Shown here in pieces: positions 34,644 to 43,312 of a stretch of DNA of 46,276 bases. The notes beneath the pieces were generated by a model, which saw nothing but the letters and a program-made list of their open reading frames with translations, was not told where the DNA came from and ran no database searches. The position numbers were made by a program, and so were the translations under genes. Source of the stretch: Levilactobacillus yonginensis (GTDB lineage: Bacteria; Bacillota; Bacilli; Lactobacillales; Lactobacillaceae). The stretch lies in assembly GCF_003946265.1 (NCBI RefSeq), contig NZ_RHNO01000019.1, positions 1-46,276 on the forward strand. Reading direction: 5' to 3'. Each line of letters begins with the position of its first letter. Position 1 is the stretch's first letter.

Positions 34644-34757
34644 CGCTACCCCCTATTCACCAGTATTTTGGCCTAGTCGTAAAACTAAGGTTCCCCATTC
34701 GCCCCTTCTAAAAATTATCGTGATAAACTATATAGTAGAAATTATTTTAGGGGGAAC

Positions 34758-35207
34758 ATGATGACATTTTATACTTATGGCTATCTAACAACCCATCATA
34801 ATACTTGGCAATATGCCCGCATCGCCTTATTGATTGCGCTACTCGCCATCTTCATTGGCTTGTTCATTCACTACCTCCGTAACCGATGGAACGTAAAATA
34901 TAAAGACCTGACCATCATCACGGGGACGCTGCTTCTACTCGTGCTGGGATTTCAGGTCAATAGTCTGGTTTCTTTACAGTCTGCCACCAAACAAACGGGC
35001 GAAATTACCGCTACGGTGCAACAAGTTGCTAAACAGCTCAAAGTTCGGCCAACTCAGCTGAGCATCAACACGACCTCTACGGGGAACGACCTTTTGGTCA
35101 AGGCACCTCAAGGCTATTACCGGCTCGACTACAATTCAGACGGGTCCGCCTTCGTCTTAGAAAAAATTACGCTAGAAAATCCGAAAATCACACTGGTAAA
35201 GGAGTAG
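34758..35207 (+). CDS. DUF3290 membrane protein
   Basis: The 149-aa protein has two membrane segments (about 18-40 and 48-70) and a C-terminal soluble domain. Protein architecture and its place directly before a DUF421 gene match DUF3290, a common pair in lactobacilli with no established function. The two ATGs at 34758 and 34761 share the AGGGGGAAC site; the second has better spacing. It ends three bases before the next gene. Confidence 0.82.
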   Translation: MMTFYTYGYLTTHHNTWQYARIALLIALLAIFIGLFIHYLRNRWNVKYKDLTIITGTLLLLVLGFQVNSLVSLQSATKQTGEITATVQQVAKQLKVRPTQLSINTTSTGNDLLVKAPQGYYRLDYNSDGSAFVLEKITLENPKITLVKE

Positions 35208-35210
35208 CCC

Positions 35211-35849
35211 ATGTTCGTTTATTCAGACGTTTTTATCAAATTAGTCGTCGGTTTTATTTTTATGACGTTGCTCATTAATTTTTCCGGTAAGGGAAACCTA
35301 GCACCAACGTCCGCCATTGACCAAGTTCAGAACTACGTCTTGGGGGGAATCGTCGGTGGCGTTATTTATAATTCCGCAGTCACCTTATTACAATTTATCA
35401 TTGTTCTATTGATCTGGTCCCTCTTGATTCTAGTGACCCGCTACCTGAAGATTCACGTCCGCACTATTGGCAAATTCATCGATGGTGGCCCCATCACTGT
35501 CATTCGAAATGGCCAGTTGCTCGTCCACAACTGTCTAAAGGCCAACCTTTCTGCCAAAGAAATCGACTTCAAACTCCGCACGGCTGGTGTTTACCAAATT
35601 AACGAGGTAAAACGGGCCATCGTTGAGCAAAATGGAAGCTTAACTGTGCTACGCCAGGGCGACGGTTCCATTCGCTATCCAATTATTGTGGACGGACAAA
35701 TTGATCAAGACGTGCTTGAGCTCATGAATCACGACGAGACTTGGTTACTCGCACAGTTGAAAGAACTCGGCGTGACCAACGTCCGGGACGTCTACATGGC
35801 TAAATATGAAAATCACCAATTTGAAATTACCCGTTATGATGAAGCTTAA
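35211..35849 (+). CDS. DUF421 (YetF-like) membrane protein
   Basis: This 212-aa protein has three membrane segments in the first 85 residues, then a cytoplasmic domain with GGPITVIRNGQLL and a second lobe. That is the YetF/DUF421 layout. Its function is not known; it always appears as a membrane-bound beta-rich protein. AAAGGAG precedes the ATG, and it follows DUF3290 by three bases, so the two are probably a complex. Confidence 0.9.
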   Translation: MFVYSDVFIKLVVGFIFMTLLINFSGKGNLAPTSAIDQVQNYVLGGIVGGVIYNSAVTLLQFIIVLLIWSLLILVTRYLKIHVRTIGKFIDGGPITVIRNGQLLVHNCLKANLSAKEIDFKLRTAGVYQINEVKRAIVEQNGSLTVLRQGDGSIRYPIIVDGQIDQDVLELMNHDETWLLAQLKELGVTNVRDVYMAKYENHQFEITRYDEA

Positions 35850-35865
35850 ATTAGGAGGTAACCAC

Positions 35866-36387
35866 ATGGCCGCAGACCGTTTGAATGAGTACTGGGATAT
35901 CTACAACCGCGACTTACAAATCACCGGTCGCCGTCAACGGCGCGAAGCCCTCCAACCTGGGGAATATCACCTAGTGGTCGACGCGTTCATTTTCAATGCA
36001 CACGGACAGGTGTTACTCCAGCAACGTGCGCCCGATAAGATTCACTTTCCCAGTTACTGGGATTGTTCCGTGGGCGGCTCAGCCGTGGCCGGTGAAAGCA
36101 TCGAAGCGGCCATGCACCGTGAAATGGCTGAGGAACTAGGACTGATTATCCCGGTCACAGCGGCTGACAACTTCCTGATTGCCCCCCACACCCGCTGGAT
36201 CGAAGCGTGGTTCGCGTTTCAAACGACTGAACCCGCCGCCCACCTGGACATCCAACACGAAGAACTTCAGCGGGTCGCCTTCTTTGACCAAGCCACGGCG
36301 CAACGGCACCTTCATCAAGTCGGCTTCAACCCGTACACCATGGAGATGCAGCGGGCTTGGGCCCATATTTTAGAGCATGCTCAGTAA
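35866..36387 (+). CDS. Nudix hydrolase, isopentenyl-diphosphate isomerase-like subgroup
   Basis: The 173-aa protein has a complete Nudix box: G71 followed five residues later by E77, then REMAEELG (residues 85-92), matching GX5EX7REUXEE. The preceding YWDCSVGGSAVAGES and the N-terminal DIYNRDLQITGRRQRRE resemble the YfcD group near isopentenyl-diphosphate isomerase, but isomerase activity is not implied. AGGAGG precedes the ATG at 35866; the frame open from 35806 overlaps DUF421. It completes a three-gene operon. Confidence 0.9.
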   Translation: MAADRLNEYWDIYNRDLQITGRRQRREALQPGEYHLVVDAFIFNAHGQVLLQQRAPDKIHFPSYWDCSVGGSAVAGESIEAAMHREMAEELGLIIPVTAADNFLIAPHTRWIEAWFAFQTTEPAAHLDIQHEELQRVAFFDQATAQRHLHQVGFNPYTMEMQRAWAHILEHAQ

Positions 36388-36428
36388 TATCGCCAATTTA
36401 TGAGTTTTAGTAACACAACATTATTGAT

Positions 36429-36459
36429 AAAGGACCTTCCAGTCAGTGGAAGGTCCTTT
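36429..36459. terminator. Bidirectional terminator between the Nudix and MucBP genes
   Basis: AAAGGACCTTCC (36429-36440) and GGAAGGTCCTTT (36448-36459) pair perfectly around AGTCAGT. Both arms end in A/T runs, so it can serve both converging genes. Confidence 0.9.
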
Positions 36460-36468
36460 GTTTGAGAC

Positions 36469-37353
36469 CTATTTTTTCTTTCGCCCTAACAACCAACTCA
36501 AAAGAATCGCTCCTACCAACGTTACGCTTAGCCAAACAACCGCATGCGTTTTTTTCTGCTTGGGCTGGGATGTTACCACGTGGTCTGCGGCGGCTGCATT
36601 GACCGTTCGGGTCGGGGTACGTAATATTTTGACCGGCTGGGGACCTTCTCCACCTGCATACCCAGTGAATTTATCCTGGATCACCGGGGATGACGCTGCG
36701 TCAGGTTTTTGTACGACCACCTCACGTTGCTGAGCTTTACGCGCTGGTGAAGCTGCCGGAGAATAGCGATAAGTCACGGTCTGTTGGTTCACTTGAAACT
36801 TTCCCCGCTGATTTTTGGGGACCTTGGTAATCACATAGCCGGCCATTTTAACTGGTGCCGTCACATAGTCGCGGCCCCATTTTCCCGTTACCAGCTGATC
36901 TGCCGTGACCCGATTCCCCCGTTGGTCTAAATGTCGGACCTTCACCTGAGCAGTTGTTTCTAGTCGATAAGCGTACGTAATTTCTTGCGGAAAAGTCGTG
37001 AACTCCCCAGTGGCAGGGCCAGTCACCCGCTCAAGCCGGTACCCCGTAATGGTGACCGGCTGTGCCTTGTAGTGTGTTCCTACCTTCCCTAGCAGCACCT
37101 CATCGGCCGCTAGAGAAGCACCAGCCACATCCTGATAGTGAACGGTCACCTCCGCTGCACAGTCTGAATTATCCACAACCGGCAATTGTGGCGAAGCATT
37201 AGCGGCTTCGGTCGGAACTACTGCCGTTGTTGGAGCTGCCGTTGCTGCCCCGATACTGGTTTCGGCCGCATTCACAACGACCCTTCCACCAGATGTGCCT
37301 AACAGAATCAGCAATGTTGTCAGCCAGACCCACTTCTTTAAATGCAATGACAT
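36469..37353 (-). CDS. MucBP-domain surface protein with membrane anchor
   Basis: The 294-aa protein has a signal peptide (MSLHLKKWVWLTTLLILLGT), a short Thr/Ala-rich linker and two MucBP-like repeats (about 68-135 and 136-200), each opening V(T/K)VRHxD or VTVHYQDVAG and closing with TYAYR or TYRYS. MucBP units are associated with binding mucus or other surfaces. After a linker the protein ends in one membrane helix and RKKK. No LPXTG-type signal precedes the helix, so it is membrane-anchored, not sortase-anchored. GGGGGAGAGAGAC precedes the ATG. Confidence 0.85.
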   Translation of the reverse strand: MSLHLKKWVWLTTLLILLGTSGGRVVVNAAETSIGAATAAPTTAVVPTEAANASPQLPVVDNSDCAAEVTVHYQDVAGASLAADEVLLGKVGTHYKAQPVTITGYRLERVTGPATGEFTTFPQEITYAYRLETTAQVKVRHLDQRGNRVTADQLVTGKWGRDYVTAPVKMAGYVITKVPKNQRGKFQVNQQTVTYRYSPAASPARKAQQREVVVQKPDAASSPVIQDKFTGYAGGEGPQPVKILRTPTRTVNAAAADHVVTSQPKQKKTHAVVWLSVTLVGAILLSWLLGRKKK

Positions 37354-37453
37354 GTCTCTCTCCCCCGCGGATTGTGCCTTTTTGAACAGATAAGATATGC
37401 CATATCATAGCAGGTTCGGCATCCGAATAAAATTGAATGACGCCTGCACAATC

Positions 37454-37488
37454 AAAAAAGGAATCATAGTTATCTAACTATGATTCCC
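37454..37488 (-). terminator. Terminator of the small anchored protein gene
   Basis: GGAATCATAGT (37460-37470) pairs with ACTATGATTCC (37477-37487), followed on the minus strand by TTTTTT. The gene's stop codon is 45 bases away. Confidence 0.9.
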
Positions 37489-37532
37489 CTTTCATAATTG
37501 ACTTAATCATCGCATCAAACCTTGGCAAAAAA

Positions 37533-37922
37533 CTATGTTCGTGATTGGAGTTGAGTTGTTTGCTCCGCTAAGCGTGCCTTCTGTTGCCGCCGCTCTCGAC
37601 TGATCTGCCACCCACTGACCGTGAAGAGGGCCAAGAGCACACCAAACCAGCTGAGCTTTAATAATGGCTGTATCCCATTTTTTCTTGGCCGACGGCTTTC
37701 AACGTCGGTGTGGTGAAGTTCTCGTGGTTGCTCAAACTCCTCGTCAATCGGTGTCGTCCGAACGGATGCCGAGCCCTTCTGGACCACAAAATCGACTGAT
37801 TCTTGTTCTGGTTGGCTTACCGCTGCATCCGCAGTCACCGTTCCACCCAACAAAATCATCCCCACAATCGCTGTTATCATCATTGACCCGACCACAGTGA
37901 ACCGGTACTGTTTTCCTCGCAT
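37533..37922 (-). CDS. Small secreted membrane-anchored protein, function unknown
   Basis: The 129-aa protein has a signal sequence (about 8-32), an acidic stretch (EEFEQPRELHHTDVESRR) and a C-terminal membrane helix (about 88-105) followed by a basic tail. The layout matches small sortase-substrate partners of surface complexes, but no LPXTG motif remains (PRKNGIQP stands in its place). It may be a degenerate anchor or a true membrane protein. Position beside a MucBP protein suggests a surface role. Confidence 0.65.
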   Translation of the reverse strand: MRGKQYRFTVVGSMMITAIVGMILLGGTVTADAAVSQPEQESVDFVVQKGSASVRTTPIDEEFEQPRELHHTDVESRRPRKNGIQPLLKLSWFGVLLALFTVSGWQISRERRQQKARLAEQTTQLQSRT

Positions 37923-38477
37923 ACTAACTATCGCTCCCCGTTGATTTTCCCGCTTATAGCAGGTTTCCCTCGTCTATTCATTAATAATTGCATATCTTGA
38001 TATCTCAAAAAACATCTACTCCACCGATTGAGACCTACTAATCTCTTAAATCCAATCATTAATTTCTTTAGCACCGTAACCTTAATTAATGGCTATTGGC
38101 CCCGTTGGCTGGGCCTAAATTTTCTAAATAATTGCCTATAAAGTTTACGACTGTGAAATTCCCCTTTCCGCTTACCCCTTGATGTCATGCCGATAATCAC
38201 ATGCTAACAGTTGCCCAACCTAAAGAAAATACCAAGTCTGCATCCCTGTCAGAAATGAAACCGGTTTCTTCTGTTAGTGATTTTTACTTTGTGAATTTTT
38301 AGATATCCCTAATTTAGAATACCGGTTCGTCAAGGATTGACCATGTATATTTGTTCACCTAAGGGAACTTCCCTGAACCAGTCGGTAATTTATTACGGGC
38401 CATAAGTGCTGACCACCATCATGTCTGCCCGTAACCAACCTCATAATTTCATCCCTTAGTACTTAAATGCTATAAAA
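37923..38477. other. Long gene-free stretch within the surface protein island
   Basis: Over 550 bases contain no credible gene. A perfect 12-base palindrome GAAACCGGTTTC lies at 38257-38268, within a slightly longer CAGAA/TTCTG symmetry. A short hairpin with GGCCC/GGGCC arms lies near 38098-38117. I cannot assign either to a regulator. Confidence 0.45.
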
Positions 38478-38520
38478 AATGCCTACGATACACATCAAAT
38501 GTGACGTGCATCGTAAGCAT
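38478..38520 (-). terminator. Terminator of the Ser-Asp repeat protein gene
   Basis: ATGCcTACGAT (38479-38489) pairs with ATCGTAaGCAT (38510-38520) over an inner CAC/GTG. The minus-strand tail is TTTTTTATAG. Confidence 0.85.
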
Positions 38521-38555
38521 CATTTTATGTCATTTTAATAGATAAAACTCTTTAG

Positions 38556-41396
38556 CTAGGCTTGCTTACGGCGGAAAACTCGACTAAGACCTAACGTCAT
38601 GATTCCCAGTAAAGCACCCAACCAGCCGAGCTTACTGCCAGCTTCATTCGTCTGAGGTAACTGACCGTCAGCTTGTGTTGTATTGCCTAATTGATTATTG
38701 TCAGTCCCCGCTGTCAATGAGAGCGGCATCGTTGTGATGCCAGCAATCTCATCGGCTGCACCACCAACATCATCAAAGGACCCCTCGAGAATCTGATCAT
38801 TATTGCTTTCACTCCCAGTTGAACCAGTTTGAGAATTAGAACCGTCAGGCGTTTGGTCGCCAGAACTAGCAGTTTCTCCCTCGCTACCAGCACCGTTACT
38901 GCCGGTACTTCCTGGGCTAGTAACCCCGTTATCGCCAGCTTGCCCTTCATCAGTTTCATGACTGCCAGAACTGGTTTCGTTACCCGTATTAGGTCCACTA
39001 CCTGGGCCAACGTTATTGCCAGCATCTGAACCATTACCCGTATCATTTTCGGAATCAGAATCCTGGTCAGAACCTGAATTGCTATCGGAATCATGGCCAG
39101 ATTCGGAATCACTTTCAGAATCTGAATTACTGTCAGACTCAGAGTCGCTGTTTGAGTCTGAATCACTATCCGAGTCCGAATCGCTATCCGAGTCTGAGTC
39201 ACTGTCCGAGTCTGAATCGCTGTCGGAATCTGAATCACTATCCGAGTCTGAGTCACTATCCGAATCCGAATCGCTATCTGAATCTGAGTCGCTGTCCGAG
39301 TCTGAATCGCTGTCCGAGTCTGAATCACTATCCGAATCTGAGTCACTATCCGAATCTGAATCGCTATCTGAGTCTGAGTCGCTATCTGAGTCCGAATCAC
39401 TGTCCGAGTCCGAATCACTGTGGGAGTCCGAATCACTATCCGAGTCTGAATCACTATCCGAGTCTGAATCACTATCGGAATCTGAGTCGCTGTCCGAATC
39501 TGAATCGCTATCTGAATCTGAGTCACTATCGGAGTCTGAATCACTATCCGAGTCCGAATCGCTATCCGAGTCTGAGTCACTGTCCGAGTCCGAGTCGCTG
39601 TCCGAGTCCGAATCGCTATCCGAGTCCGAATCGCTATCCGAGTCTGAGTCACTGTCCGAGTCCGAGTCGCTGTCCGAGTCCGAATCGCTATCCGAGTCCG
39701 AATCGCTATCCGAGTCCGAATCACTATCCGAGTCTGAGTCACTATCGGAATCTGAATCGCTATCTGAATCTGAGTCACTATCAGAATCTGAGTCACTATC
39801 CGAGTCTGAGTCACTATCGGAATCTGAATCGCTATCTGAATCTGAGTCACTATCAGAATCTGAGTCACTATCCGAGTCTGAGTCACTATCGGAATCTGAA
39901 TCGCTGTCCGAATCCGAATCGCTATCTGAATCGGAGTCACTGTCCGAGTCCGAATCGCTATCTGAGTCTGAATCGCTGTCCGAGTCCGAATCGCTATCTG
40001 AGTCCGAATCGCTATCCGAGTCTGAATCACTATCCGAGTCTGAGTCGTTATCGGAATCTGAGTCACTATCCGAGTCTGAATCACTATCTGAGTCCGAATC
40101 ACTGTCGGAATCCGAATCGCTATCCGAATCTGAGTCACTGTCCGAGTCCGAATCACTGTCGGAATCCGAATCACTATCAGAATCTGAGTCGCTATCGGAA
40201 TCTGAGTCACTATCGGAATCTGAATCGCTATCCGAATCTGAATCGCTATCCGAGTCTGAGTCGCTGTCCGAATCTGAATCGCTATCAGAGTCTGAGTCAC
40301 TGTCGGAGTCTGAGTCGCTGTCCGAATCTGAGTCGCTGTCGGAATCTGAGTCGCTATCAGAGTCTGAATCTAACCCATTGCCAGGCGTCGCATCGCTCTC
40401 TGAGTCCGAATTACTGTCTGAATCCGAGTCACTCCCTGGTTGCGAACTACCTTCTGAATCACTGTCTTGGCCTGAATTGCCTCCAGCCTCCGAGTCATTT
40501 CCATCTACACCTGCGTCTGAATCAGACTCATTTCCCTGATTGGTGTTTTCATCCCCAGTATTGCCTTCAGAATTGTTGTCAGTATTTGACCCATTCCCAG
40601 TACCCGCATCATTGCCTGAATCAGCATTGTCTCCTGGTTCAGATGAGCCATCACCGTCTGTGTCCGAGGTGTCACCTGCATTTGCACTACCGTTCGTATC
40701 ATCAGTATCTGTACCTGCATCGACGTCTGTACCAGTACCACCATCAGACGTATTTTCATTACCATCTGCCGTTTCATCCCCGGTATTCTGGTCACTGGTG
40801 TCGCCGTCTGTTCCTTGCGTTGAATTGTCAGAATTATCTGCAGTATTCCCAGATTCTGACCCAGGGTCCGTCACACCAGTCGTCGTGGCATCACCGTTGC
40901 CGCTATCACTTGGTACAGTTGCCTCGGTGCCATTCGAAATTTCATTACTAGTATTATTTTCGTTCCCGCTATTACCAGCATTAGAATCACTTGATTCATT
41001 ACCAGTAGCATTCGATTCTTCCCCCTGATTTACACTCACATCAGGCGCTTCAGTCTGGCCAGTATCCGTGGCACCAGACGTCCCCTCAGTTGGATCAGTC
41101 GTTACGGTACTTCCTGTAGTGTTCCCAGCTGCCGTTTCGTTGCCATCATTAGGTGATGGCGTCGCTGGCGCTGGTGTTGCCGCCGGTGTCTGAACTGCCT
41201 CAGCAGAATTTTCCGTTTGACTAAGGCCAGCTTGACTAGCCCCCTCAGCAGGGGTGGCATTCGACTGAAGTGCCTGTTGGGAAATTGTCACCGTCGCTGC
41301 ACGGGCCTTACGCTGGTCATCAGTAGCCATCATTCCCGTACCAACCAAAGCGGCAGCTGCTGTGAGCCATAAACTCGTTCTTAAATTTTGTGACAT
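38556..41396 (-). CDS. Ser-Asp repeat wall-anchored surface protein
   Basis: The 946-aa protein has a signal peptide (cleavage near RKARAAT), about 300 residues of low-complexity Asn/Gly/Ser/Thr/Asp/Glu sequence, about 405 residues of almost pure Ser-Asp repeats, another short low-complexity stretch, and a C-terminal LPQTNE sorting signal (near residue 913) with membrane helix and RRKQA tail. LPQTxE is the form used in Lactobacillus plantarum-type sortase substrates. No folded binding domain is visible. It resembles the stalk of Sdr proteins of staphylococci. AAGGAGAAAATAC precedes the ATG at 41396. The repeat is prone to length change. Confidence 0.9.
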   Translation of the reverse strand: MSQNLRTSLWLTAAAALVGTGMMATDDQRKARAATVTISQQALQSNATPAEGASQAGLSQTENSAEAVQTPAATPAPATPSPNDGNETAAGNTTGSTVTTDPTEGTSGATDTGQTEAPDVSVNQGEESNATGNESSDSNAGNSGNENNTSNEISNGTEATVPSDSGNGDATTTGVTDPGSESGNTADNSDNSTQGTDGDTSDQNTGDETADGNENTSDGGTGTDVDAGTDTDDTNGSANAGDTSDTDGDGSSEPGDNADSGNDAGTGNGSNTDNNSEGNTGDENTNQGNESDSDAGVDGNDSEAGGNSGQDSDSEGSSQPGSDSDSDSNSDSESDATPGNGLDSDSDSDSDSDSDSDSDSDSDSDSDSDSDSDSDSDSDSDSDSDSDSDSDSDSDSDSDSDSDSDSDSDSDSDSDSDSDSDSDSDSDSDSDSDSDSDSDSDSDSDSDSDNDSDSDSDSDSDSDSDSDSDSDSDSDSDSDSDSDSDSDSDSDSDSDSDSDSDSDSDSDSDSDSDSDSDSDSDSDSDSDSDSDSDSDSDSDSDSDSDSDSDSDSDSDSDSDSDSDSDSDSDSDSDSDSDSDSDSDSDSDSDSDSDSDSDSDSDSDSDSDSDSDSDSDSDSDSDSDSDSDSDSDSDSDSDSDSDSDSDSDSDSDSDSDSDSHSDSDSDSDSDSDSDSDSDSDSDSDSDSDSDSDSDSDSDSDSDSDSDSDSDSDSDSDSDSDSDSDSDSDSDSDSDSDSDSDSDSDSDSDSNSDSESDSNSDSESDSESGHDSDSNSGSDQDSDSENDTGNGSDAGNNVGPGSGPNTGNETSSGSHETDEGQAGDNGVTSPGSTGSNGAGSEGETASSGDQTPDGSNSQTGSTGSESNNDQILEGSFDDVGGAADEIAGITTMPLSLTAGTDNNQLGNTTQADGQLPQTNEAGSKLGWLGALLGIMTLGLSRVFRRKQA
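39153..40369 (-). repeat. 18-base tandem repeat encoding Ser-Asp
   Basis: The tract is built on units encoding DSDSDS with codon order GAY-AGY-GAY-TCN-GAY-TCN, giving an 18-base period. Third bases vary, so units are not identical. The regular codon pattern leaves no stop in several other frames, including long plus-strand frames reading SESESL, which are shadows. Single substitutions create one His (about 39420) and one Asn (about 40047) in the tract. Confidence 0.9.
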
Positions 41397-41493
41397 GTAT
41401 TTTCTCCTTCTCAATTGACCTTAGTCTGTTTCTCAGTAAACAACATGTTATCAGGTTCACAACGAGAAGAAAACAAGAACCACTACCCCTAAT

Positions 41494-41534
41494 CAAAAAT
41501 GGAACCACAGCCTTCTGGCCATGATTCCATTTTA
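41494..41534 (-). terminator. Terminator of the CAP/C39 operon
   Basis: AAAATGGAA (41497-41505) pairs with TTCCATTTT (about 41525-41533) over an inner CAG/CTG. The minus-strand tail is TTTTTGATT. It begins just past the stop codon of the last gene. Confidence 0.85.
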
Positions 41535-41538
41535 ACGA

Positions 41539-42384
41539 TCAGCGAATCACAACTGCCCGTGAATTCCGGCTGTGATAGACTTTCATGAAGTTATTGGTAC
41601 TGGTCCAAAATACCTTGTTGGGCCAGCCCTTTTGCATATATGGATCTGCAATTAAAAATTTACCGTGCTTATAGCCAACTAAAGCTAACACATGATATGG
41701 TCGTGACTTTTCCATGTGCCAACCACCAGAAAAGACGATTGCATTTCCCCGTTTAACCTCACGCATCAGCTGCGTTTTGGAGGCCCCGGAAATATTAGCC
41801 GCTTGCTTATCATAAGTCTGGGCGTAGGCAGTCAGTGGTGCAGGATATATTGTCCGTGTTTCACCAGGACGACTCTCCGTGTAAGGATTCCCAGTAAACC
41901 CTTTATTCGGCATCTTAGCCTTAGGCATCCGATTGATTACCGTCTTCAGACTGGTCTTGGTCGCTACCCCTTTAACAGACAGGGCCATTTTAAGACTAGC
42001 CGCTTCACATGCGTTAGGCGCATACAGTGGGTAAAGCTGACTGGTATACGTATATGGTAACCGGTACGTCGTGGTCGTCTTCAGCGCCTGGGCGTTAAGC
42101 CAACCATAGTTGTGACCCCGCCGACTAATCTGGAAATAGGTTGTCTTCCCTGTCTTGGCCACACGGTCTAGCTGAACCAATTTTCCACTCAAGCTGCCCG
42201 TCTTTCTGAGCGCTTTTGTAGTTGCGGGACTACTCCAAAGCCGCCATCCCTTACTCTTCACCACCCGTGAATTGTAAGTTCGCGCTGACCGCGTTGTCAC
42301 TGAACTTGCGCTAGCAACCGAGTTTACGCTAAATATTCCTAAGGCAACTGCTGCCCCAATAAATAACTTCGTCCATTTTTTCAC
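41539..42384 (-). CDS. Secreted C39-like cysteine peptidase
   Basis: The 281-aa protein has a signal peptide (KKWTKLFIGAAVALGIFS, cleavage near ASA-S), an SH3-like module (about 45-102) and a peptidase domain of the C39_2 type. Likely catalytic residues are Cys in APNACEAAS (about 126), His in PYHVLALVGY (about 231) and Asp in IADP (about 247). Start is GTG at 42384 with GGAGGATTTACT before it; the longer frame to 42501 overlaps the previous gene. The target is unknown. It is last in a four-gene secreted operon and a paralogue of the next gene. Confidence 0.85.
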   Translation of the reverse strand: MKKWTKLFIGAAVALGIFSVNSVASASSVTTRSARTYNSRVVKSKGWRLWSSPATTKALRKTGSLSGKLVQLDRVAKTGKTTYFQISRRGHNYGWLNAQALKTTTTYRLPYTYTSQLYPLYAPNACEAASLKMALSVKGVATKTSLKTVINRMPKAKMPNKGFTGNPYTESRPGETRTIYPAPLTAYAQTYDKQAANISGASKTQLMREVKRGNAIVFSGGWHMEKSRPYHVLALVGYKHGKFLIADPYMQKGWPNKVFWTSTNNFMKVYHSRNSRAVVIR

Positions 42385-42397
42385 AGTAAATCCTCCT

Positions 42398-43297
42398 CTA
42401 TTGAATTGCCACGGCATAATGCTTGTATTGATAGCTCCGTGCAAATTTCTTCGCACTGACCCAGTACTTCCCCTGGTTCGGATCAGCCACATGGTACGCA
42501 CCCTGCTTATACCCGTCTAGGAGCATGACGTGACTATTATTAATTCCCGTACCCCAGAAATAGTGACCATACTGGGCCTTGGCAAAGTGTAACGTCACGT
42601 ACACTACTACCGGATTATGCAGGCGTAACTGCGACCGCAGCTTACTCAAGTTAGCACCGCTAATGTTTTTAACTTTGTGATACCGATTCCCCCATTTAGC
42701 CAGTGGCTTAGGGAAAATCGACTGGAAGACGCCCGGTGTGACCTTGTAAGGACTGCCAGCAAAACCAGTGTTCGGATTATTGGTCTTACTACGAGGCAAT
42801 TTCTTCATGAAGGCTACTAAACCAGTCGACTTTAAAACACCTTTGTAGTGCAGTCCTTCTAGCAAACTAGCAGATTCACACCCCATCCAGGCCTTAACCG
42901 CCTGCTGACTTACGTAGGGAGCACCTAAATTCACCGTTGTCGGTGTCTTCAAATCGCCACGCCAGACCCAACCGGCATACATTTTCTTAGACTTGGCGCT
43001 GGTAGAGGTCACGTAGTAATACCGGTAATTCTTACTATTGGCCTTTTGGATCAGGGACGACTTGCTGACGATCCAAGCTGTTTTGGGAAAACTCTTCAGC
43101 TGATGGGTAGGCACCAAGGTGAGGCCGGTGCCATCATTTTTAAACGCCACCAACTTTCCCTTAGTATTACCAGTAACTTTGCCAAACGGTGTCACATTCT
43201 TCTGTGACAAAATTTGTGAAGTCGTTGCGGCCTGAGCAGTCGTAACGCCCAACCAGGTTGTTAGCAGGACGATTCCCACCATTAATAATCTTTTCAT
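42398..43297 (-). CDS. Secreted C39-like cysteine peptidase (paralogue)
   Basis: The 299-aa protein has a signal peptide (MKRLLMVGIVLLTTWLGV, cleavage after AQA-A), an SH3-like module (about 35-117) closing with GWVWRGDLK, and a C39_2-type domain. Likely catalytic residues are Cys140 in WMGCESAS, His256 in NSHVMLLDGY and Asp272 in VADPN. It shares the order of motifs and the NISGA segment with the gene at 41539-42384, so the pair arose by duplication. The ribosome site (AGAAAAGAG) is weak. It lies 15 bases after the second CAP gene. Confidence 0.85.
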   Translation of the reverse strand: MKRLLMVGIVLLTTWLGVTTAQAATTSQILSQKNVTPFGKVTGNTKGKLVAFKNDGTGLTLVPTHQLKSFPKTAWIVSKSSLIQKANSKNYRYYYVTSTSAKSKKMYAGWVWRGDLKTPTTVNLGAPYVSQQAVKAWMGCESASLLEGLHYKGVLKSTGLVAFMKKLPRSKTNNPNTGFAGSPYKVTPGVFQSIFPKPLAKWGNRYHKVKNISGANLSKLRSQLRLHNPVVVYVTLHFAKAQYGHYFWGTGINNSHVMLLDGYKQGAYHVADPNQGKYWVSAKKFARSYQYKHYAVAIQ

Positions 43298-43312
43298 ATG
43301 CGCGACTCTTTT

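Noticed and set aside
39153-40369. Possible CRISPR-like or satellite array
   Set aside because: Units are 18 bases without unique spacers, and the period and codon logic match protein repeats. No cas genes are present.
39016-40539. Long plus-strand reading frame of SESESL repeats (about 507 codons) and another of about 599 codons in the next frame
   Set aside because: Both are shadows of the Ser-Asp tract, whose codon pattern removes stops from other frames. They lack ribosome sites, and the minus-strand protein has a signal peptide and sorting signal.
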